DNA of 7,173 bases from Pseudomonadota bacterium (GTDB lineage: Bacteria; Pseudomonadota; Alphaproteobacteria; Rhizobiales; Xanthobacteraceae). Below are positions 1 through 5,424 of this stretch, piece after piece. The notes under the pieces were generated by a model. That model did no database searches and was not told the DNA's origin. It worked only from the letters and a program-made list of their open reading frames with translations. A program made the translations under genes and the position numbers. The stretch is from contig JAEWBW010000018.1 of the NCBI GenBank assembly GCA_023390955.1, forward strand, positions 1 to 7,173, in the 5' to 3' direction. Every line of letters begins with the position of its first letter. Positions within the stretch are counted from its first letter, which is position 1.

Positions 1-475
1 GTGCGATGCAGGCATCATTGCCGCTCTGGATGATCGCGCCGCGCAGGAGATCGTCGACCGACACCTTGCTGTTGAGGGCGGCGAACATGGTCGAGCCACC
101 GGACGGCGCCCCGCCCCTGCGCCAGGCGTTCTCGGTGATCCGGTATTCGTCGGTGAGCTTGATGGTGCCGTTCTTGACGCCTTCGAACACGACCGCGGCC
201 GTCATCAGCTTCATCATGCTGGAGGGCGGGCGCAATTCGTCGGCGTTCTTCTCGAACAGGACGCTGCCGCTCGATGCCTCGATCAGGATCGCGGTCGGGG
301 CATCACCGTCGAACCCGGATTCTTCCGCCTTCTTGGCGCCCTGGACGCTCTGATTGGCGGCGTAGAGCATGCCGCCCCAGCCGAGGCCGATCACCGTCAC
401 GGCCGCGACGAGCCCGCGCGCCAGCCACCCCGCGGTGCGCCGGGTCGAGCGTGTCGGAGAGATGAGAAATGCCAT
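1..475 (-). CDS. dacA: D-alanyl-D-alanine carboxypeptidase (peptidase S11, DacA/PBP5-6 type), N-terminal part
   Basis: Penicillin-binding protein of the S11 family, expected to trim the terminal D-Ala from peptidoglycan stem peptides in the periplasm. The gene runs off the window start: 158 codons are visible, so the C-terminal half, including the KTG motif, is missing. It starts at ATG 475-473. Residues 1-16 are basic and Ser/Thr-rich, and residues 17-38 form a hydrophobic segment that is either an uncleaved anchor or a signal peptide. The catalytic domain begins near residue 59. The SxxK motif is S86-M-M-K89, within PPSSMMKLMT, and the SxN motif is S151-G-N153. Spacing and context match DacA-type enzymes. 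It diverges from the epoxide hydrolase gene. In relatives it commonly follows rlpA on the same strand; here the epoxide hydrolase gene separates them. Family assignment is firm. The choice of paralogue (dacA, dacC or dacF) is less so. Confidence 0.9.
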   Translation of the reverse strand, partial: MAFLISPTRSTRRTAGWLARGLVAAVTVIGLGWGGMLYAANQSVQGAKKAEESGFDGDAPTAILIEASSGSVLFEKNADELRPPSSMMKLMTAAVVFEGVKNGTIKLTDEYRITENAWRRGGAPSGGSTMFAALNSKVSVDDLLRGAIIQSGNDACIA

Positions 476-495
476 GGCGGAGCCCTGAGAGCGGC

Positions 496-524
496 GTTCT
501 AACAGTTGGAATCGGCGCGAACAA
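496..524 (-). promoter_or_regulatory. Candidate promoter for the carboxypeptidase gene
   Basis: On the minus strand, TTGTTC (519-524) lies 17 bases from TAGAAC (496-501), resembling a sigma-70 -35/-10 pair. Transcription would start near 489, leaving a leader of only about 14 bases before the ATG at 475. This is a pattern match by eye only. Confidence 0.25.
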
Positions 525-550
525 CACGGGATCGCCGTTTGACCTGGAGA

Positions 551-579
551 TTGCACGATTCTCTCGAGGTCCCTATCGT
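551..579 (+). promoter_or_regulatory. Candidate promoter for the epoxide hydrolase gene
   Basis: TTGCAC (551-556) and TATCGT (574-579) are separated by 17 bases, in the 152-base divergent gap between the carboxypeptidase and epoxide hydrolase genes. The predicted leader to the ATG at 628 is about 42 bases. A second -35-like element, TTGACC (539-544), has no convincing -10 partner. Confidence 0.3.
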
Positions 580-627
580 GACACCTCACAAACTCCGACC
601 AAACCCCTGAAACAAGGCGGAAAAGCG

Positions 628-1584
628 ATGTCCTCCTCCCGCGTGATCTCGGCCAACGGGATCGACATCTTCGTCCGCGAGGCGGGCCAGGGGCCGCTCG
701 TCGTGCTCTGCCATGGCTGGCCGGAACTGTCCTATTCCTGGCGTCATCAGATCCCGGCCATCGCAGCCGCAGGCTTTCATGTCGTGGCCCCCGACATGCG
801 CGGCTACGGCGCGACAAGCGCTCCCTCCGACGTGTCTGACTACTCGATCTTCGACACGGTCGGCGATGTGGTCGGCCTGGTGCAGGCGCTCGGCGAGACC
901 AAGGCGATGGTCGTCGGCCATGACTGGGGGGCACCGGTTGCCTGGCACGCGGCCTTGTTCCGGCCCGACATCTTCACGGCTGTGGCGGGCCTCAGCGTGC
1001 CGCCTCCCTTCCGCGGCCGCGGCAAGCCGCTCGATCTCCTGCGCAAGAGCGGGGTCACCAATTTCTACTGGCAGTATTTCCAGGCGCCCGGTGTCGCGGA
1101 AGCCGAGCTCGAGCGCGACGTCGCGCATACCATGCGCGTCGTGCTGGGCGGACGCGGGCTGGCCGATCCGACCGCCGCGATGTTCGTCCAGGAGGGAAAG
1201 GGCTTTCTCGGCCACGCCACGGGCAGCGACCCGCTGCCGGACTGGCTGACGGAGACCGACCTCGCCTATTTCACAGAGGTCTTTCGCAAGGCCGGTTTTC
1301 GCGGCGGCCTGAACTGGTATCGCAATCTCGACCGCAACTGGGAGCTCACGGCGCCCTGGCAGGACGCGCAGATCCATCAGCCGTCGCTGTTTATTGCCGG
1401 CTCGCAGGACGCCGTCATCACCGGCCTGATCGGCGCCAAGCGCGTCAACGAGCTGGAGCGGGTGCTGCCCAATCTCCGGGGGAAGCTGATCATCGATGGC
1501 GCCGGCCACTGGGTGCAGCAGGCGCGGCCCGACGAGGTGAATGCGGCGCTGGTAGCCTTCCTGAAAGCGAACGCGCCTCAGTAG
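628..1584 (+). CDS. Alpha/beta hydrolase, soluble epoxide hydrolase type
   Basis: A 318-residue cytoplasmic alpha/beta hydrolase with a complete epoxide hydrolase active site, expected to convert an epoxide to a vicinal diol. In order: the oxyanion motif H29-G-W-P32; the nucleophile D99 in GHDWGA; the cap tyrosine Y147 in NFYWQYFQAPG; the second cap tyrosine Y231 in GLNWYRN; the acid D261 in IAGSQD; and the general base H294 in GHWVQQ. The two tyrosines and the FQAPGVAEAE stretch match the soluble/mammalian-type subgroup and argue against a haloalkane dehalogenase. ATG 628 is preferred because AAGGCGGA lies just upstream and the alpha/beta fold begins within about 10 residues. The frame stays open further upstream to about 469, but that stretch reads as the divergent promoter region. 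The gene lies between rlpA and dacA on the opposite strand, and its stop overlaps the end of rlpA by 7 bases. The natural substrate cannot be read from sequence. Confidence 0.93.
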   Translation: MSSSRVISANGIDIFVREAGQGPLVVLCHGWPELSYSWRHQIPAIAAAGFHVVAPDMRGYGATSAPSDVSDYSIFDTVGDVVGLVQALGETKAMVVGHDWGAPVAWHAALFRPDIFTAVAGLSVPPPFRGRGKPLDLLRKSGVTNFYWQYFQAPGVAEAELERDVAHTMRVVLGGRGLADPTAAMFVQEGKGFLGHATGSDPLPDWLTETDLAYFTEVFRKAGFRGGLNWYRNLDRNWELTAPWQDAQIHQPSLFIAGSQDAVITGLIGAKRVNELERVLPNLRGKLIIDGAGHWVQQARPDEVNAALVAFLKANAPQ

Positions 1585-2513
1585 AGGCCGCGACCGCTCA
1601 GGATGTTGCGGGCTTCCGACGCGCCGTCGGAGACATAGGCCGCGGACGGACGGCTGTCGGTAGCGTAGCGACCGTCCTGGTCGTAGGACACCGCGCGGGC
1701 ATTCTGGAGCGCCCGGCCCCGGCTACGGCTGGAAGCCGACATCTCCGAGGTCGCGTTGATCGAGGCGACGTCGGCCGACGTATTGCCGAGATTGTAGGGC
1801 CGCCCCTCCGGCAGCGGAACCTCACCGCGGAACGCGCCCCGGCTGGACGACGCGAGTTCCGGGACAAAGGGCTTGGCCGAGGCGACACGGACCATCGAGG
1901 GGGTCGGCGCCGGCACGCCGGTCCGCAAGGTCGCCATCAGCTGACGGTCGTCCGAGCCTTCCAGCGGCGCCCGGCCGACATATTCGACCCGGACCTTGGC
2001 AACGCCATTGCCTTTGAATTCAAGCAGTTCGGCAGCCTTGTTCGAGACGTCGATGAGGCGGTTGCCGTGGTACGGACCGCGGTCATTGACGCGCACGATC
2101 AGCGACTTGCCGTTCGAGATATTGGTCACCCGCGCATAGGACGGCATCGGCAGGGTCGGATGCGCCGCCGTCAGCGAGGTCATGTCGAACACCTCGCCAT
2201 TGGCGGTCAGGCGTCCGTGGAAATCATCGCCATACCAGGAGGCCATGCCTTCGGCGCGGTAGTTGGCGTCCTCCTCGGGGACGTAGGTCTTCCCCGCCAC
2301 CACATAGGGCTTGCCGATGCGGTAGGTGCCGCCGCCCTTGGGCACGGGGTCGCCAAAGGCCACCACGCGCGGGCTGGACGACACGCCGTATTTCGGATCG
2401 ACGCGGCTGGCGAACTTGTTCGACGAAGCGCAATTGGCGAGCACAACGCAGGTCGCGACAGCCGCAACGCCACGCGCGGCCCGCACCATCGAATCTGACC
2501 GTCGGATCCCCAT
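1578..2513 (-). CDS. rlpA: RlpA-family septal ring lytic transglycosylase (lipoprotein)
   Basis: A 311-residue outer-membrane lipoprotein of the RlpA family. RlpA proteins in some bacteria are lytic transglycosylases acting on denuded glycan strands at the septum. Residues 9-28 form a signal peptide ending in the lipobox L25-A-N-C28. A double-psi beta-barrel domain spans roughly 88-182, with ASWYG (91-95), HPTLP (118-122) and VNDRGP (142-147). H118 and D144 match the positions of the His/Asp pair proposed as catalytic in Pseudomonas RlpA. The remaining ~125 residues are Ser/Ala/Arg-rich, and no C-terminal SPOR domain is seen, unlike E. coli RlpA. Start choice is uncertain. ATG 2513 is used, with AAGGTGG 12 bases upstream. 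TTG 2522 in the same frame is possible, and ATG 2489 would give a compact signal peptide. A TTGGGC-17-TATTTG promoter-like pair ending at 2520 would favour the 2489 start. Confidence 0.9.
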   Translation of the reverse strand: MGIRRSDSMVRAARGVAAVATCVVLANCASSNKFASRVDPKYGVSSSPRVVAFGDPVPKGGGTYRIGKPYVVAGKTYVPEEDANYRAEGMASWYGDDFHGRLTANGEVFDMTSLTAAHPTLPMPSYARVTNISNGKSLIVRVNDRGPYHGNRLIDVSNKAAELLEFKGNGVAKVRVEYVGRAPLEGSDDRQLMATLRTGVPAPTPSMVRVASAKPFVPELASSSRGAFRGEVPLPEGRPYNLGNTSADVASINATSEMSASSRSRGRALQNARAVSYDQDGRYATDSRPSAAYVSDGASEARNILSGRGLY

Positions 2514-2895
2514 TCGCCCCAAATACCACCTTGCCGGCCCCGGCCCAACTCACCGTGCGTTCTGGAGACGAACGCGGGAAAGGCCCTGTGCCGGTCATTG
2601 TCCGAGAACGGCCCACCACCGCCTCGAAGTCGTGACGATAACGCAACCTGAAGACGGCGGAAATGGGGAGCGCGCCGGCAACGCACCGGCATGGTAAATC
2701 AAAGGTTGGCCGCCTCTCCGTCGATCTACGGATCGCAAGGCGCGGCAGGGCCTTATGGCTGTCCCGGACATGGACAAACTGTTGCGCCAAATCCTCACTG
2801 TCACCCGATTGCAAATGGGCGCACGGGAATCCTTTTGACTGTGCAAGGTTGTCCGCGTCTTGTCGCGTGTGCACGGGGCGCGACGGAAGTTTGCG
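2514..2895. other. Gene-poor stretch upstream of rlpA
   Basis: About 380 bases between the rlpA start and the 29-codon gene. Open frames cross it on both strands, but their translations are Arg/Cys/Ser-rich and low in recognisable structure, they overlap one another, and none has a convincing ribosome binding site. I see no tRNA, riboswitch or clear terminator. The left end probably holds the rlpA promoter and the right end the promoter for the small gene at 2896. Confidence 0.5.
2835..2863 (+). promoter_or_regulatory. Candidate promoter for the 29-codon gene
   Basis: TTGACT (2835-2840) is followed after 17 bases by TCTTGT (2858-2863). The -35 is good and the -10 is weak. The leader to the ATG at 2896 would be about 26 bases. 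Confidence 0.25.
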
Positions 2896-2985
2896 ATGAT
2901 TGAGACGGTTTCAGCACTGATGGGTCTGCTAAGCGCGGGGATCTTTCTGGCCCATGCGTTCGAAGGATACCGCACGAGGGCCTAA
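2896..2985 (+). CDS. Small predicted membrane protein, 29 residues
   Basis: A complete 29-codon frame from ATG to TAA with GGAAG (2885-2889) six bases before the start. Residues 4-20 (TVSALMGLLSAGIFLAH) form one hydrophobic helix. The tail FEGYRTRA is short and basic, suggesting a single-span inner-membrane protein with its C-terminus in the cytoplasm. It resembles short hypothetical proteins that I recall from Bradyrhizobium, but I cannot name a family or function. It is not an obvious match to KdpF or CydX. An imperfect hairpin (CGAGG 2975-2979 with CCTCG 2989-2993) straddles the stop codon, but no T-tract follows. A second tiny hydrophobic frame begins 98 bases downstream on the same strand. 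Confidence 0.6.
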   Translation: MIETVSALMGLLSAGIFLAHAFEGYRTRA

Positions 2986-3011
2986 GGGCCTCGCGTGGAA
3001 GCATCACCTCT

Positions 3012-3041
3012 TTCAACTGGGTTCGTTCGGACAATTTTAAT
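3012..3041 (+). promoter_or_regulatory. Weak candidate promoter for the 32-codon gene
   Basis: TTCAAC (3012-3017) and TTTAAT (3036-3041), separated by 18 bases, sit in a locally AT-richer patch upstream of the ATG at 3084. The -10 is reasonable and the -35 is poor. Confidence 0.18.
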
Positions 3042-3083
3042 CAATCCGGCCGAGCATCGCGTAACGAGAGCGGCAGGTGTCCC

Positions 3084-3182
3084 ATGAGCAACCACGACTT
3101 CGTATCGGACGGTTTTCTGGCGTTGACCGCAAGCGGCCTGGTGCTGCTCTGCTCGAGCCTGATGGCACTGGCCTTCGCCTGA
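3084..3182 (+). CDS. Small predicted membrane protein, 32 residues
   Basis: A complete 32-codon frame from ATG to TGA. AGG (3075-3077, within GGCAGGTG) lies a usual distance before the start. The first nine residues (MSNHDFVSD) are polar. Residues 10-32 are almost entirely hydrophobic, with a run of Leu, Ala, Ser and one Cys, so the protein is mostly one membrane helix. No family was recognised and no function is proposed. It follows another tiny hydrophobic gene on the same strand, and the two could be co-transcribed, although a promoter-like patch lies between them. The start codon, ribosome site and strongly hydrophobic composition support it as real, but a frame this short can occur by chance. 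Confidence 0.45.
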   Translation: MSNHDFVSDGFLALTASGLVLLCSSLMALAFA

Positions 3183-3338
3183 GATTTTCCAGCTTCCTTG
3201 GTCGCCGTGTTGCGGTGCATTAGGTGCCGGCGCCCGCGCCAAGCGTGCGTCCTCCCCGCTCCCCTTTAGTTGATTGAATTTCGGAAGCGGCCGCTCCGAC
3301 TCATCTCGCAAGAGCCATCACCAACGAAGGTGACGTCC

Positions 3339-3470
3339 ATGCTTGCCGAGAAATTCCTCATCGTCCTGGAAAGCCTGATCCGCGGCAATGGCCGGACCTA
3401 CCCGGATGGAAGCACGCGGGTCGTCAGCACCTCCCCGCACGTGCCGGTCAAGCTGCCGGCCGACAAATAG
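3339..3470 (+). CDS. Conserved-looking small protein, 43 residues
   Basis: A 43-residue soluble-looking protein. An open frame continues upstream to 3270, but ATG 3339 is chosen because GAAGG (3326-3330) lies eight bases before it and the upstream translation looks like random sequence. Residues 1-15 (MLAEKFLIVLESLIR) form an amphipathic helix. A short polar loop follows (GNGRTYPDGST), then the tail RVVSTSPHVPVKLPADK, whose SPHVPVKLP motif I recall from short Bradyrhizobium hypothetical proteins. There is no signal peptide, no cysteine and no recognised domain. The stop lies seven bases from the stop of the convergent gene on the other strand. The function is unknown. Confidence 0.6.
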   Translation: MLAEKFLIVLESLIRGNGRTYPDGSTRVVSTSPHVPVKLPADK

Positions 3471-3477
3471 CACGGCT

Positions 3478-3750
3478 TCAGCGCACGCCGAGAAGTGAGC
3501 GGCGATAGCCGCTTTCCTTCGCCTCGTTCCGGCAGACGAAGCTGCCGTCAAAGCCCTGCCGGTATTGCTTCTGGCCCTTTGCGTAGTAGCGGCCCTTCCT
3601 GAAATCCAGCCACACCACCTTGTCGGATGGACAATGGCGCTGGGCCTGATCCTCGTACCGAAACGGCGTCAGCGGCAAAGCGGCGAGGTCGGACATGCCG
3701 GCCACGACAAGCGCGATCGCCGCGCCGGCTAATGTCCCAATGATCCGCAC
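3478..3750 (-). CDS. Small secreted two-cysteine protein of unknown function
   Basis: A 90-residue protein starting at GTG 3750, with the purine-rich AGGGGGGCG a short distance upstream; no ATG lies near the N-terminus. Residues 1-24 form a signal peptide (MRIIGTLAGAAIALVVAGMS plus a short Ala-containing stretch), so the mature protein is likely periplasmic. The mature part contains the pattern HCPSDKVVWLD, GRYYAKGQKQYRQG, then FVCRNEA and GYRRS. The two cysteines, C40 and C73, could form a disulfide. The CPxDxVVW...YY...G...C..EA...GYR layout resembles a group of short exported rhizobial proteins, from memory only. It diverges from the YqhA-like gene and converges on the 43-residue gene. No function is proposed. 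Confidence 0.75.
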   Translation of the reverse strand: MRIIGTLAGAAIALVVAGMSDLAALPLTPFRYEDQAQRHCPSDKVVWLDFRKGRYYAKGQKQYRQGFDGSFVCRNEAKESGYRRSLLGVR

Positions 3751-3904
3751 CGTTCGCCCCCCTGATGCCTGCCGGCGAGCCCAGCGCCGTCCGTCTGCAG
3801 GCTACCGTCTAGCATGATGCAACACGCTGTGCCCCGTCTTCCACCGGCCATCTTGCCGGGCTAGATCAGGAAGCACCAATCTCCATCCTCCCGGATGTCA
3901 GCGA

Positions 3905-4483
3905 ATGTCGAGCGCGCCTCAGACGACGAGCCAGCCCCGTCCGCCAACGCCGCGCCTCGGCCTGTTGCCGATGATCATCTTCGGCTCGCGCTGGCTGCAG
4001 CTGCCGCTCTATCTCGGCCTCATCGTCGCGCAATGCGTCTATATCGCGCTGTTCCTCAAGGAGCTCTGGCATCTCTCCTGGCACGCGCTCGACCTCACCG
4101 AGCAGCAAATCATGATGAGCGTGCTGGCGCTCATTGACGTCGTCATGATCTCCAATCTCCTGGTGATGGTGATCGTCGGCGGCTACGAGACCTTCGTCTC
4201 CCGGCTCGACCTCAAGGGCCATCCGGACGAGCCGGAATGGCTCGGCCACGTCAATGCGAGCGTGTTGAAGATCAAGCTTGCGATGGCCATCATCGGCATC
4301 TCCTCGATCGCGCTGCTGCGGACCTTCATCGAGGCCGGCAATCTCGGCTCCGGACGCGCCGGCTATACCGAGCAGGGCGTGATGTGGCAGGTCATCATAC
4401 ACGTGACCTTCGTGGCGTCGGCGATCGGCATCGCCTATGTCGACAAGCTCAGCGATAACGGGGCGCGCAAGCACGAGGAGTGA
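3905..4483 (+). CDS. UPF0114 / YqhA-family (TIGR00645) inner-membrane protein
   Basis: A 192-residue integral membrane protein with about four predicted helices, near residues 32-53, 71-95, 121-143 and 161-179. The signature region is the loop and helix from GGYETFVSRLDL (92-103) through HPDEPEWLGH (106-115) to ASVLKIKLAMAIIGISSI, which matches the conserved core of E. coli YqhA. The family's function is not established. Compared with YqhA it has a Pro/Thr/Ser-rich N-terminal extension of roughly 20 residues. The start at ATG 3905 lacks a strong ribosome site, so an internal start such as M23 is possible. A divergent 154-base gap separates it from the small secreted protein gene. Downstream it converges on the zeta inhibitor gene, with about 155 bases between the stops. 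Confidence 0.88.
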   Translation: MSSAPQTTSQPRPPTPRLGLLPMIIFGSRWLQLPLYLGLIVAQCVYIALFLKELWHLSWHALDLTEQQIMMSVLALIDVVMISNLLVMVIVGGYETFVSRLDLKGHPDEPEWLGHVNASVLKIKLAMAIIGISSIALLRTFIEAGNLGSGRAGYTEQGVMWQVIIHVTFVASAIGIAYVDKLSDNGARKHEE

Positions 4484-4594
4484 GTCGCGTTCCGCAGGGG
4501 CCAGACCGATAGTTCGAAAACAACCCCATGCACAGTAGCCGGCCCCGATCGGCGTCCGGCGCGGCGGCATCCGCGAAACCGTTGATCCGCCGGG

Positions 4595-4631
4595 GCAATC
4601 GCCCAAACCGGCGCAATCGGGCCAAACCGGC
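4595..4631. repeat. Imperfect tandem duplication (18 + 19 bp)
   Basis: GCAATCGCCCAAACCGGC (4595-4612) is followed directly by GCAATCGGGCCAAACCGGC (4613-4631). The copies differ only in the short C/G run in the middle. It lies in the convergent gap between the YqhA-like gene and the zeta inhibitor, just past the zeta stop. Flanking CCGCCGG/CCGGCGG sequence could fold around it, but no clean terminator is seen. Confidence 0.7.
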
Positions 4632-4638
4632 GGGCGAC

Positions 4639-4956
4639 TCAGATTTCGGCCTCGATCTGCTGCAACGCCAGCAGCTGGCACTCGTTCAGCTTCCGGGCCA
4701 CCTCCTCCGGCGAAATCCCCTTGGTGGCGAGGTCACCAGCCACCTTCTGCAGCATGCCGTCGACGTTCTGGCTTTCCAGGCTGCCGGTCACGAGGGCTGT
4801 CGCGTAGCCGGCCGCCGCATCGCCGCTCAGCCCGAGCAGCGCCGCCGCCCAATTGCCGAACAGCTTGGCGGACCGGGCCGCGGATTTGAACCTCAGTTCT
4901 TCGTCGTGGGCGAATTTCGCCTCAAAACCCTGCTCGCGCTTGTCGAACGTGGTCAT
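4639..4956 (-). CDS. F1-ATPase inhibitor zeta subunit (DUF1476 family)
   Basis: A 105-residue soluble protein of the DUF1476 family. In Paracoccus and other alphaproteobacteria the zeta subunit binds the F1 sector of ATP synthase and blocks ATP hydrolysis. The N-terminus MTTFDKREQGFEAKFAHDEE is the flexible region that inserts into F1 in characterised members. It is followed by the conserved LRFKSAARSAKLFGNWAA helix (21-38) and a C-terminal four-helix-type domain (about 39-105) with GMLQKVAGDLATKG and ISPEEVARKL. The length matches the family. ATG 4956 has GGAG eight bases upstream. The gene stands alone with its own promoter-like sequence at 4993-5021 and is not near the atp operon in this window. 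How strongly the protein inhibits varies between species, so its regulatory importance here is an inference. Confidence 0.92.
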   Translation of the reverse strand: MTTFDKREQGFEAKFAHDEELRFKSAARSAKLFGNWAAALLGLSGDAAAGYATALVTGSLESQNVDGMLQKVAGDLATKGISPEEVARKLNECQLLALQQIEAEI

Positions 4957-4992
4957 GTCTGGGCTCCATGCTGGCAGCCGGACGAGACCCGA

Positions 4993-5021
4993 AGCTTACG
5001 CCTGACCTGCAATTTCGCCAA
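4993..5021 (-). promoter_or_regulatory. Candidate promoter for the zeta inhibitor gene
   Basis: On the minus strand, TTGGCG (5016-5021) and TAAGCT (4993-4998) are exactly 17 bases apart. Transcription would begin near 4986, giving a leader of about 30 bases with the GGAG site inside it. This is one of the better promoter matches in the window. Confidence 0.4.
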
Positions 5022-5073
5022 TCTCGACCGACCCGCTGGCAGCGGCGACGCGAGTCATTTACGATTAATTAAC

Positions 5074-5079
5074 TAGAAT
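5074..5079 (+). promoter_or_regulatory. Candidate -10 element for the 75-residue gene
   Basis: TAGAAT sits in an AT-rich island (about 5057-5080, including TTAATTAA) that stands out from the GC-rich surroundings. No good -35 is seen 16-18 bases upstream. The leader to the ATG at 5115 would be about 30 bases. Confidence 0.3.
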
Positions 5080-5102
5080 CGCCGCCCGATCAGGCCGTTA
5101 AC

Positions 5103-5109
5103 GGGAGGT
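5103..5109 (+). promoter_or_regulatory. Strong ribosome binding site
   Basis: GGGAGGT lies five bases before ATG 5115 and is the strongest Shine-Dalgarno match in the window. It fixes the start of the 75-residue gene and supports that gene as real. Confidence 0.6.
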
Positions 5110-5114
5110 CACGC

Positions 5115-5342
5115 ATGCACCGAGAGTTGCGAGAGTTCCGGCGTCTAGAGCGCGTTTGTCTGCAACAAGCCGCCTTATCCAGCGACCTGGCCCAGAGCGG
5201 GCTGTTGAAGGTCGCAAACGACTGCCGCCTGGCAGCCGAAGCGATCGAAGCACGGTTGCCACCTTATCTCGGCACCTTTGCCGGCGCCGTTCAGGCGCTG
5301 AAGCAGGTGCTTGGCGGGTCACGAGGGCAGACTCAACACTAA
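5115..5342 (+). CDS. Small helical protein of unknown function, 75 residues
   Basis: A 75-residue cytoplasmic protein with no signal peptide or membrane segment. It reads as two or three helices: 2-22 (RELREFRRLERVCLQQAAL), 24-48 (including LLKVANDCRLAAEAIEARL), and a shorter C-terminal helix near 53-67. The arrangement LREFRRLERVCLQQA, then a spacer, then CRLAAEAIE resembles a common group of short Bradyrhizobium hypothetical proteins that I recall, with two helices of similar layout and no known function. The start is well supported by GGGAGGT at 5103-5109. It diverges from the zeta inhibitor gene. The perfect hairpin at 5368-5396, 25 bases past its stop, is a likely terminator. Confidence 0.7.
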   Translation: MHRELREFRRLERVCLQQAALSSDLAQSGLLKVANDCRLAAEAIEARLPPYLGTFAGAVQALKQVLGGSRGQTQH

Positions 5343-5367
5343 TTCTTCTCAGTCTTCCCGGGCAACC

Positions 5368-5396
5368 GGCCTCAGCACCGGAGAGATGCTGAGGCC
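5368..5396. terminator. Perfect 10-bp hairpin between convergent genes
   Basis: GGCCTCAGCA (5368-5377) pairs with TGCTGAGGCC (5387-5396) around a nine-base loop. The hairpin sits in the gap between the stops of the 75-residue gene (plus) and the Gly-rich gene (minus), so it can serve as a bidirectional terminator. The T-run after it is short (TTGT on the plus strand), so termination by stem strength alone is uncertain. Confidence 0.65.
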
Positions 5397-5424
5397 TTGT
5401 GCCTAGTGCCGAGGTCGCTTCGTC

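Noticed and set aside
469..627. Upstream extension of the epoxide hydrolase frame
   Set aside because: The extra 53 residues lie in the divergent promoter region and do not resemble the family. A ribosome-site-like sequence precedes ATG 628.
586..1509. Long open frame on the minus strand, 307 codons
   Set aside because: It is antisense to the epoxide hydrolase, whose complete catalytic set is unambiguous. The frame is open because of high-GC third positions.
2067..2498. Open frame on the plus strand rich in His, Gly and Arg
   Set aside because: It is antisense to rlpA, and its composition is that of a GC-rich shadow.
2663..2903. Two overlapping plus-strand frames of 70-78 codons
   Set aside because: They share the same DNA in two frames, have odd Cys/Arg-rich composition, and run into the start of the better supported 29-codon gene.
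2224..2975. Several overlapping minus-strand frames upstream of rlpA
   Set aside because: Their translations are Arg/Cys/Ser-rich, overlap one another and rlpA in different frames, and show no domain.
3222..3240. GGCGCCCGCGCC palindrome as a possible terminator
   Set aside because: The full 5-bp stem would leave a loop of only two bases and no T-tract follows, so it is probably just GC-rich sequence.
3866..4681. Open frame on the minus strand, 271 codons
   Set aside because: It is antisense to the YqhA-like gene and consists mostly of Asp/His/Arg-rich shadow sequence.
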